DNA of 9,256 nt from CAZQNF01 sp964403325 (lineage in GTDB: Bacteria > Patescibacteriota > Patescibacteriia > Magasanikbacterales > GWA2-37-8), in NCBI GenBank assembly GCA_964403325.1, contig CAYOFO010000048.1:1-9256 (forward strand), in the 5' to 3' direction. Shown piece after piece: positions 1-5,146 of this stretch. A program made the translations under genes and the position numbers. Under the pieces are notes generated by a model that worked only from the letters and a program-made list of their open reading frames with translations, did not search any database and had not been told where the DNA came from. The number at the start of each line of letters is the position of its first letter. Position 1 is the stretch's first letter.

Positions 1-2157
1 AAACACTTCGCGTGGTTTTGCCCCATCAGCACTCCCCACTATACCAGCTTCTTCCAGTTCGTCAAGCAGTCGGGCCGCGCGCGCATATCCCACTTTTAAA
101 CGACGCTGTAAGAGTGAAGCGCTGGCTTTGCCACTTTCAATTACCAGCTGTTTAGCTTCTTCAAACATACTGTCTTGATCACCGGTTCCCGAGAACGTCA
201 TGGCGGCACTGCCACCCAAGTTACTTTGTTTTGAGACAATCGAATCATCGTATACCGGTGGTTCATCGCCGCGCAAATATTCGACCACTTGTTTCATTTC
301 GTCTTCTGAGACATAGGCACCTTGCACGCGTTTGGGTTTGGATAAATCGGCGGTAAGGAGGAGAGAATCACCGCGACCAAGCAATTTTTCCGCGCCTGGG
401 GTGTCGAGAATGGTGCGTGAATCGGTGAGAGAGGCTACAGAGAAAGCCAGGCGACCTGGAATATTTGCTTTCATAAGACCGGTAATAACTTCCACGCTCG
501 GGCGCTGTGTTGCTACAATGAGGTGAATACCAACGGCACGGGCCATTTGAGCGATGCGGATAATACCACTTTCCACTTCTTGCCCGGAAGTGGCCATGAG
601 GTCAGCCAGTTCATCGATGACAAACACGATATAAGGTAAAGGTTCAGCGGCTTGTTTGTTGTAAGAAAGAATATCGCGACTACCGACTTTGGCGAGCATG
701 TCAAACCGCCTTTCCATTTCGCCAATCGTCCATTTGAGAGCGTTGACGGTTTTGAGTGAGTCGGTAATGACCGGAGTGAGCAAGTGAGGGATGCCGTTGT
801 AGAGAGTGAGCTCAACCCGTTTTGGGTCAACGAGAATAAGGCGAAGGGTAGCCGGAGTGTTTTCGTAGAGTAAACTTAAAATAATGGTATTAATCCCCAC
901 CGTTTTTCCCGAACCGGTGGAGCCGGCAATAAGCAAGTGCGGCATCTTGGGCAGATCGGCCAACCAGACTTTACCGGAGACGTCTTTGCCAAGCGCGATA
1001 AACATATTGTGCTCGCGTTTTTTAAATTCTTCGCTCTCAAGCAGTTCGCGCAAGGTGACCATGGCCACGCGCTGGTTGGGTACTTCAATACCGATGAGCG
1101 ACTGGCCCGGGATAGGTGCTTCGATACGAATGGGGTGGGCGGCGAGCGCGAGCGCGAGGTCATTTGACAGCGCCATGATACGCGCAACTTTTATACCTTT
1201 GGCTGGTTTGAGGGAATATTGGGTAACGGTGGGACCCACACGAATATCGCCCATTTCCACCTCAATGCCAAAATTTTGAAAGGTTTCGGCAATAATTTGG
1301 GCGCTGGCTTTGATGTCGCCAGAGGTAGGTTTGCTTTTGGAAGCCACCAAGAGCTCGGTGGGGGGTAAAGCTTTGTACACTTTGGGAGAAATAATGCCAA
1401 AGGGTGAGGTTTCTACCATGTTGTTTTCGGGGGAGGGTTCTTCGGCTGGTTTTTCTACAGCGAGGGGTTTGATGGGACGTTTAAAAATGGGTTTGGGAGG
1501 AATGATTTCTTCCTCCGGTTCATCTTCCTCCTCCTCTGTGTCGGTAGGAATAGAAGAATTGGTAAAACGAGCGTTGGTGCTCGTTGCTGCAACAGCGGGT
1601 GCGGGTTTGAAAAAATCACGTTTGAGTTCAGCCAGATGGCTGAAAATGCCTTGCAGGAAAAGAGCGATTTGGTTGAGGGTTAGGTTAAACAAAATGATGA
1701 GCGCTATGCAGATGAGGCCGAGCAATATGATGGTACCGCCCAGGTCACCTACGTACATTTTGAGCGGCCAGCCAAAAATAATACCTATGAGACCGCCACC
1801 GATGCCGAGCTGTCGCATTTCTTCCGGGGCGTACGAGAGATGAATGAGTCCATTAAAGCTAAGGAAAAAAAGAATGAGTCCGATGACTTCTCGGGCAGAA
1901 TGGTTTTGTTCGTGGTGGGTGGCAATAAGTAGGGCAGTAACGGTGACCGCAACCGGGAAAACATAGCGTACTTGGCCAAAGACAATAGCCAGAAGCGCGT
2001 CCAAAAATTCTCCCACCACGCCGGCTTTGCCAAAAAAGCTCAGAAGGCAGAGTCCGGCAAAGATGAGTAGGAGAATAGTAAAAGCACCCCGGCTGATTTC
2101 AGGGTTCAGGTTAATTCGCGAAATAAGATTGGCAGAGGATTGTTTGCGTCGAGCCAT
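1..2157 (-). CDS. ftsK: FtsK/SpoIIIE-family DNA translocase, 3' end cut by window edge
   Basis: This is a membrane-anchored, ATP-driven DNA pump that clears and resolves chromosome ends at the division septum. One frame runs open for 719 codons from ATG 2157-2155 to base 1. Visible in order: four to five hydrophobic segments within residues 24-170, consistent with the FtsK membrane domain; an acidic and proline-rich linker (about 205-245, with EEEEDEPEEE); the alpha domain (about 255-355, with LPPTELL at 264-270); the RecA-like motor with Walker A GSTGSGKT (412-419), the DPKRVEL motif (444-450), Walker B YIVFVIDE (509-516) and TQRPSV (550-555); and a C-terminal winged-helix gamma domain (about 660-719) that in this family reads orienting DNA sequences. 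The last residues, KPREVF, match the usual family ending, so only a few codons are missing. No Shine-Dalgarno sequence precedes the ATG; a -10 box lies 12 nt upstream. The family assignment is secure. Confidence 0.97.
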   Translation of the reverse strand, partial: MARRKQSSANLISRINLNPEISRGAFTILLLIFAGLCLLSFFGKAGVVGEFLDALLAIVFGQVRYVFPVAVTVTALLIATHHEQNHSAREVIGLILFFLSFNGLIHLSYAPEEMRQLGIGGGLIGIIFGWPLKMYVGDLGGTIILLGLICIALIILFNLTLNQIALFLQGIFSHLAELKRDFFKPAPAVAATSTNARFTNSSIPTDTEEEEDEPEEEIIPPKPIFKRPIKPLAVEKPAEEPSPENNMVETSPFGIISPKVYKALPPTELLVASKSKPTSGDIKASAQIIAETFQNFGIEVEMGDIRVGPTVTQYSLKPAKGIKVARIMALSNDLALALAAHPIRIEAPIPGQSLIGIEVPNQRVAMVTLRELLESEEFKKREHNMFIALGKDVSGKVWLADLPKMPHLLIAGSTGSGKTVGINTIILSLLYENTPATLRLILVDPKRVELTLYNGIPHLLTPVITDSLKTVNALKWTIGEMERRFDMLAKVGSRDILSYNKQAAEPLPYIVFVIDELADLMATSGQEVESGIIRIAQMARAVGIHLIVATQRPSVEVITGLMKANIPGRLAFSVASLTDSRTILDTPGAEKLLGRGDSLLLTADLSKPKRVQGAYVSEDEMKQVVEYLRGDEPPVYDDSIVSKQSNLGGSAAMTFSGTGDQDSMFEEAKQLVIESGKASASLLQRRLKVGYARAARLLDELEEAGIVGSADGAKPREVF

Positions 2158-2169
2158 AAAGTAGGGAGT

Positions 2170-2178
2170 ATTATAGCA
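2170..2178 (-). promoter_or_regulatory. Extended -10 promoter element for ftsK
   Basis: On the minus strand the sequence reads TGC followed by a perfect TATAAT (hexamer 2175-2170), an extended -10 element. No good -35 hexamer stands 16-18 bp upstream, where the DNA is only AT-rich, as is common for extended -10 promoters. Twelve bases separate the hexamer from the ATG at 2157, so transcription would start around 2162-2164 and leave a 5' untranslated region of only about 5 nt. That makes the ftsK mRNA almost leaderless. The start site is inferred from spacing. Confidence 0.7.
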
Positions 2179-2305
2179 CAAATACGAAAGATATTTTATT
2201 TATTTTTTTAGGCAGAGGTTGTAAGTATGTTGAAATGAAATGTAATAATTATGACAAAGCGTTCGTTTAGGGGTAAAGATGTTGGTTTTTAAGGGGGTAC
2301 ATGTA

Positions 2306-2334
2306 TTGACAAAATTAAAATACTATGCTAGGTT
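2306..2334 (+). promoter_or_regulatory. Candidate rightward promoter upstream of the GC-rich gene
   Basis: A perfect TTGACA (2306-2311) is followed after 17 bp by TAGGTT (2329-2334), preceded by TG at 2326-2327 as in an extended -10. The -10 hexamer matches consensus at only three positions. If used, transcription would start near 2341 and give a 270-nt leader before the ATG at 2611. This is the best rightward candidate in the spacer, but it is weak. Confidence 0.33.
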
Positions 2335-2500
2335 CTGCTCTAGTTTTATACGTCAAAATACATTGACACAAAAAAATAAACACCAACCATTGTTCTTTAA
2401 AAACATAAAAAATATTCCCTGCGGTTATTACAGTTTGTTTTTACTTTCTTTACAATTAGAAATAATTAAACAATAAAGAAAACAAACAATAAAAAAACAA

Positions 2501-2532
2501 CTTGTAATGACCGTGGGAAACCCGTCAACAAG
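2501..2532 (+). other. Hairpin at the left edge of the GC-rich island
   Basis: CTTGT (2501-2505) pairs with ACAAG (2528-2532). Inside, GAC (2509-2511) pairs with GTC (2524-2526) and GGG (2515-2517) with CCC (2521-2523) around an AAA loop, leaving a three-base bulge on the left arm. The hairpin sits where base composition switches from AT-rich to GC-rich. Its role is unknown; it could be a leader structure or an element end. Confidence 0.4.
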
Positions 2533-2576
2533 AGCTGAAGGAAAGTATCTTCACGCTCATGGACGAACCCGCAAGC

Positions 2577-2611
2577 GCCCACCACACAGTGGTTGGGCAA
2601 GGGAGGCCCAA
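2577..2611 (+). promoter_or_regulatory. Ribosome-binding site inside two competing hairpins
   Basis: AAGGGAGG (2599-2606), 4 nt before ATG 2611, is the only strong Shine-Dalgarno sequence at a gene start in this window, and it fixes this start over the in-frame TTG at 2593. Two pairings compete for TTGGGC (2593-2598). Upstream, GCCCACCAC (2577-2585) pairs with GTGG-TTGGGC (2589-2598) with one bulged base and an ACA loop, leaving the ribosome site free. Downstream, TTGGGC pairs with GCCCAA (2606-2611), which puts the Shine-Dalgarno sequence in a 7-nt loop and covers the A of the start codon. The switch-like behaviour is inferred; the complementarity is directly visible. Confidence 0.5.
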
Positions 2612-3078
2612 TGGGCACGAAGAAGAAGGGGGGAGGAGGACTGCTCGTGGCAGCCCTCCTCCTCGTCGGCGCAGGAGGGTGCGGGGGTGATGCGGTGGTG
2701 CCGCCGCAGAACGCAGAAAGTGTCAAGAAGCAATGCCAGGGGAAGTTCCCCTGCCTGGGAATGCTCGTCATTCTCGGGTCTAACAAGACCATCTCTGTGC
2801 CCGTGGAAAACGGGGGGATGACGGTATCCCCAATCGGTGGGCAGCCCGAGTGCCTTCGCGCTGAGAAGCTGGAGGTTCAGACCCTCCCGGCGGCGGTGAC
2901 GTACTCGTTCACCAAGCCGGCGAACGCGTGCAGTAGCGCGGTAGGCTATGACTTCAGTATTTCATTCACGACCCCGTTCGACGGGCGCAAGGCCGAGGGG
3001 GGGGTGCGGTTCTTGTGGTCGGACCTGGGGGCGGGAGGCGATTACATCTACCGAGAGGTCAGCCTGACCTCTCGGTAG
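2611..3078 (+). CDS. Predicted small lipoprotein, function unknown, foreign-looking composition
   Basis: A 155-residue protein I do not recognise. Residues 1-24 form a lipoprotein-type signal: lysines at 4-6, a hydrophobic core LLVAALLLVG (11-20), then AGGC (21-24) with Cys24 as the likely lipidated residue. The lipobox is imperfect, with Ala where Leu or Val is usual. The mature part has four further cysteines (42, 48, 81, 107), enough for two disulfides, and beta-prone stretches around 51-65, 87-100 and 113-120. It would be anchored on the outer face of the cell membrane. The start at 2611 is chosen for its Shine-Dalgarno sequence. GC is about 63% over 2821-2880, far above its surroundings, which suggests transfer from a GC-rich donor. 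Its neighbours on both sides run on the other strand, so it is probably a single-gene unit. That the ORF is real is likely; the function is unknown. Confidence 0.7.
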   Translation: MGTKKKGGGGLLVAALLLVGAGGCGGDAVVPPQNAESVKKQCQGKFPCLGMLVILGSNKTISVPVENGGMTVSPIGGQPECLRAEKLEVQTLPAAVTYSFTKPANACSSAVGYDFSISFTTPFDGRKAEGGVRFLWSDLGAGGDYIYREVSLTSR

Positions 3079-3198
3079 GACACTACACTTTTCACCGTCC
3101 CTGACATTCGTCGGGACGCAGAGGTGAAAAATTAACCTCTTCTTTTCTTGGGGAGTTCTGCCTCCCCAATCCGGCTGAGTGAACTATATCCTCGGCCG
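3048..3198 (+). repeat. Array of four consecutive hairpins over the lipoprotein gene's stop and 3' region
   Basis: Four inverted repeats follow one another. H1: 14 perfect base pairs, 3048-3061 with 3065-3078, GCC loop, ending exactly on the TAG stop. H2: TTTTCACC (3089-3096) with GGTGAAAA (3123-3130), enclosing GTCCC/GGGAC (3097-3101 with 3113-3117) and GAC/GTC around an ATTC loop. H3: TTGGGGAG (3148-3155) with CTCCCCAA (3162-3169). H4: CGGCTGAG (3172-3179) with CTCGGCCG (3191-3198), one G-U pair. None has a clean U-tract of its own. As an alternative, AGAGGT (3120-3125) can pair with ACCTCT (3135-3140), followed by a U-rich run. The array could be a stabilising 3' UTR, a separate structured RNA or an element end. 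Confidence 0.7.
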
Positions 3199-3201
3199 TG
3201 C

Positions 3202-3234
3202 AAAAAACCACTCTAAAATTTAGAGTGGTTTTTT
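3202..3234. terminator. Bidirectional intrinsic terminator
   Basis: A near-perfect palindrome: 3202-3217 is complementary to 3219-3234 over 16 bases, with core ACCACTCT/AGAGTGGT flanked by an A-run on the left and a T-run on the right. In the plus direction it ends the lipoprotein transcript. In the minus direction it would stop any read-through from the coiled-coil gene that passes the first terminator at 3468-3500. Confidence 0.85.
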
Positions 3235-3467
3235 ATTTTCTCTATTAAGCTGCGCGCAGATTTGTAATTCTTCGACAAACGAGCTAAATTCCGAAAACGT
3301 TTCTTAAAAAGATAAAATATTTTTAAGAAATGGGGGCTGCTTTAGATGGTTGAGTTATTCCACTACTCCACAGTAAAGATGGTTTGGTGCTTGGGGGTGC
3401 TGTGCGTCGTTGTGAGAAATGGCGGTGAAGCACATAGTATAATCCACGAGCCATAAAAAAGAAATAA
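3235..3467. other. Intergenic gap between two terminators, no confident gene
   Basis: The gap contains the 11-mer AGCTGCGCGCA (3248-3258) that recurs in the rpoB leader; TTTGT/ACAAA (3262-3266 with 3276-3280) makes a small hairpin just after it. An AT-rich inverted repeat, TTTCTTAAAAA (3300-3310) with TTTTTAAGAAA (3320-3330), has a 9-nt loop. A TATAAT stands at 3438-3443 on the plus strand without a credible -35. A 25-codon frame (ATG 3379, stop 3454-3456) encodes a short hydrophobic peptide beginning MVWCLGVLCVVV with no clear ribosome site. I could not match it to tmRNA, RNase P RNA, SRP RNA or a tRNA. Confidence 0.5.
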
Positions 3468-3500
3468 AAAAACAGCCTTATTTGAGCTAAGGCTGTTTTT
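3468..3500 (-). terminator. Intrinsic terminator of the coiled-coil gene
   Basis: AAAAACAGCCTTA (3468-3480) pairs with TAAGGCTGTTTTT (3488-3500) around a 7-nt loop. Read on the minus strand it begins 7 nt after the TAA stop of the 406-residue gene and ends in a run of T with a further TATTTC, the classic rho-independent form. The T-run on the other side means it may also stop plus-strand transcription. Confidence 0.88.
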
Positions 3501-3507
3501 AGAAGTT

Positions 3508-4728
3508 TTATTGAGCAGTCTGTTGTCTCAACTTTTGGCGCAGACGAACTACTTCCAAAAGTTCATCGTCGTTTACGGTATCGATAGATGTTTTAATTTT
3601 TTCGGTGAGTTCAACTAGTCGGTTTTGATCTTGAATTCTCTCTTGTAATTTTTGCGATTGAGCTTTTAGTTCAGGGAGTTGTTTGGCAATCGCTTGCAAT
3701 TCACTGTCTCGGATTTCATTTTCACCACTCAGCTGCGCAATTCTGGCGGTGGTAGTGCGCTGGAGTTCTTCCAAACGTCTTTTTAGTTCGTCTATTTCAG
3801 CAATTGCTTCGCCATTAAGTTGATTAAGGTTATTTTGACGTGACTGTAAGGTGTCGATGGTAGTAATTACTTCTTGCAAAGAAGCCAGATCCGGGTTTAC
3901 AGAAGGTTTTTCTTCTGAGGGTTTAGCGGGTTCCTCATCAATTTTTGGTTCAGATGGACATGCTTCTGTTGTAGGAATAATGCCCTTACTTTGGAGCTCA
4001 TGGAAGTGTCGGGTATAGGCTACCCAGTTAAAACTCCACACTTTTTTCTCGAGGCCGTGTTGGTTGTCGCCTAAATCAATAATAACGCCTTCATTTGCAA
4101 GTTCCTGCAGCATGTCGGTTAAGGCAGCTTGGTTTTTTGGTCCCACGTAGTCTAGCAGGTCATTAGCCACAAGACGCCAAGTGTTGCCTTCAGTTCGTAT
4201 CGCAGCTGGTAGAGTACAGTAGATTTCAGCAAAAGAAGGTGTGACAGATGTCTCTGCTTCTGGTTTTTCCTCACCCTTAGAGGCGCCTTTATCTTTGTTT
4301 CCTTTTTCCTTCTCTTTTTCTGCCTTTATTCTATTTATTTCTCCAATAATCCCCTGTTTTGTATTGGTGCGGAGTGCGGTTAGCCACTCCATAAATTTTG
4401 TCCATTCTTTTTCAAGGTCCGAGGATCTTCCGGTCCGTTGATATGCGCTAGCAAGATATCTTTTATTTTCTTCAAGTTTGGTGTTTAACTGGTTACAAAA
4501 TGCGGCCACCGCTTCCGTATTAGACCAGTCAATTGACTCGCCTGTTGTTCTTGCGTACTCCTTTAAAGTACTAATAAAACGGCGAATTTCGCTGTTGGCA
4601 TAAGTTACCACACCATCTTTTCCAGGCCCCAAATCCGTTCGCTTACTACTTATAACCCAATGTTTTTCAAGATACCCTTCACCTCTTTGGATTGCTTGAC
4701 TTAGTATCTTTCGAGCGCTTTGTTCCAT
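3508..4728 (-). CDS. Hypothetical coiled-coil protein, 406 residues
   Basis: I do not recognise the family. It has no signal peptide or membrane segment, so it is probably cytoplasmic. Four parts are visible: an N-terminal, mostly helical region (about 1-135) with conserved-looking tryptophans (W24, W68, W109, W115); a highly charged Lys/Glu linker (about 136-160); a compact middle region (about 163-250) whose helix-helix-strand pattern around NTWRLVANDLLDYVG and LQELANEGVIIDLGD resembles a winged helix; a Pro/Glu linker (about 255-278); and a long C-terminal coiled coil (about 281-400) rich in Leu, Glu, Gln and Arg. ATG 4728 lies about 20 nt from the inferred transcription start. No Shine-Dalgarno sequence precedes it. 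It is a single-gene unit, divergent from rpoB, with its own terminator. A DNA-binding or scaffold role is possible but is only inference. Confidence 0.85.
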   Translation of the reverse strand: MEQSARKILSQAIQRGEGYLEKHWVISSKRTDLGPGKDGVVTYANSEIRRFISTLKEYARTTGESIDWSNTEAVAAFCNQLNTKLEENKRYLASAYQRTGRSSDLEKEWTKFMEWLTALRTNTKQGIIGEINRIKAEKEKEKGNKDKGASKGEEKPEAETSVTPSFAEIYCTLPAAIRTEGNTWRLVANDLLDYVGPKNQAALTDMLQELANEGVIIDLGDNQHGLEKKVWSFNWVAYTRHFHELQSKGIIPTTEACPSEPKIDEEPAKPSEEKPSVNPDLASLQEVITTIDTLQSRQNNLNQLNGEAIAEIDELKRRLEELQRTTTARIAQLSGENEIRDSELQAIAKQLPELKAQSQKLQERIQDQNRLVELTEKIKTSIDTVNDDELLEVVRLRQKLRQQTAQ

Positions 4729-4755
4729 ATGTAAAATTTTAAAAAATAACTTGAA

Positions 4756-4784
4756 ATGATAGCACTTCGCTATTGATTTGTCAA
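4756..4784 (-). promoter_or_regulatory. Sigma70-type promoter of the coiled-coil gene
   Basis: On the minus strand a perfect TTGACA (4784-4779) is followed after exactly 17 bp by TATCAT (4761-4756), five of six matching consensus, with an upstream TGC giving an extended -10. Transcription should start near 4749, leaving about a 20-nt leader before ATG 4728. The promoter faces away from the rpoB promoter, and the two -35 boxes are about 100 bp apart. Confidence 0.85.
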
Positions 4785-4881
4785 GCCGAAGTTTTTTACG
4801 ATCGACTCGAGTGTTTTTTGCTAAAAAAAGATGGTAGTTTGTTCGATATAGAGGCCGTGGACAAAATGGGAAAAACTTGGC

Positions 4882-4910
4882 TTGACAGGGTGTGGATTTT
4901 CTTCTATAAT
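4882..4910 (+). promoter_or_regulatory. Perfect-consensus sigma70 promoter of rpoBC
   Basis: TTGACA (4882-4887), a 17-bp spacer and TATAAT (4905-4910) form a 12-of-12 match to the housekeeping consensus. Transcription should start near 4916-4917, about 230 nt before the rpoB start codon. A promoter this strong fits an essential, highly expressed operon, and suggests control lies in the leader rather than in promoter strength. Confidence 0.92.
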
Positions 4911-4915
4911 GGTGC

Positions 4916-5146
4916 TACTCTAAAAAAATTCGTATTGTTCTTTCATAGTGTCGTGTTAGAGTATGTGTGGCTGAAGGAAAATCACAAGGCAGCTGCGCGC
5001 AAGGTATTAGGAAATTCTAACAACAACAATGTTCACCTTGCTGTCTTATTTTATAAAAATATAAGAAAAAACCAGTCCATGGCTCATTTTTTTGTTTTTA
5101 AAAAATAACTCGTTTTTCGTTTATTTACTCTATTTTGAGATTAGTT
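4916..5146 (+). promoter_or_regulatory. Structured 5' leader of rpoB
   Basis: About 230 nt of untranslated leader. P1: TACTCTAA (4916-4923), at the inferred 5' end, pairs with TTAGAGTA (4956-4963). P2: AAGGCAG (4986-4992) pairs with CTGTCTT (5041-5047); after a 7-nt left-side bulge, CAAGGT (5000-5005) pairs with ACCTTG (5035-5040); the loop holds a possible TTAG/CTAA stem (5007-5010 with 5017-5020). A second TACTCTA lies at 5126-5132, 14 nt before the rpoB ATG, and could compete for the right arm of P1. A T-rich run near 5086-5100 follows only a 4-bp stem, too weak to call an attenuator. I could not match the leader to the L10 leader that controls rplJL-rpoBC in other bacteria. Function is inferred. 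Confidence 0.6.

Larger units (their letters stand above)
2158..2500. other. AT-rich intergenic spacer
   Basis: This is the start-side spacer between ftsK and the GC-rich island. GC is about 25% over 2401-2460 by direct count. It holds the ftsK -10 element at its left end and a weak rightward promoter candidate at 2306-2334. The heptamer ATTGACA occurs twice (2305-2311 and 2362-2368), but the second copy has no acceptable -10 at a normal distance. A 65-codon frame at 2279-2476 overlaps the promoter candidate and has an AT-driven, low-complexity composition, so I do not call it a gene. No RNA gene was recognised. Confidence 0.6.

Noticed and set aside
2279..2476. 65-codon plus-strand frame in the AT-rich spacer
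   Set aside because: It overlaps the promoter candidate, and its Lys/Asn/Phe-rich composition is what AT-rich noncoding DNA gives. No family resemblance.
2577..2598. GTTGGGC near the GC-rich gene as an integron attC core
   Set aside because: It fits the GTTRRRY pattern, but no matching attC architecture (paired R and L boxes with the complementary RYYYAAC) is seen around the cassette, and there is no integrase.
2466..2792. 108-codon minus-strand frame opposite the lipoprotein gene
   Set aside because: The proline-rich product reflects the antisense of a GC-rich gene; the plus-strand frame has a start, a Shine-Dalgarno sequence and a signal peptide.
3241..3467. tmRNA, RNase P RNA or SRP RNA gene
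   Set aside because: None of the signature segments I know (tRNA-like ends, GGAAGGAAGCAGCC-like loop, ACAGAAA core) is present on either strand.
5071..5100. Transcription attenuator just before rpoB
   Set aside because: The T-rich run is preceded by a stem of only about four pairs, too weak for an intrinsic terminator.
4773..5108. 111-codon plus-strand frame between the coiled-coil gene and rpoB
   Set aside because: It begins at a TTG inside the divergent promoter, runs through the perfect rpoB promoter and the structured leader, has no ribosome site, and its product looks like chance translation of AT-rich DNA.
4916..5146. L10-type ribosomal protein leader
   Set aside because: The leader lacks the consensus sequence I associate with that family, and rplJ/rplL do not follow; kept as an unassigned leader.
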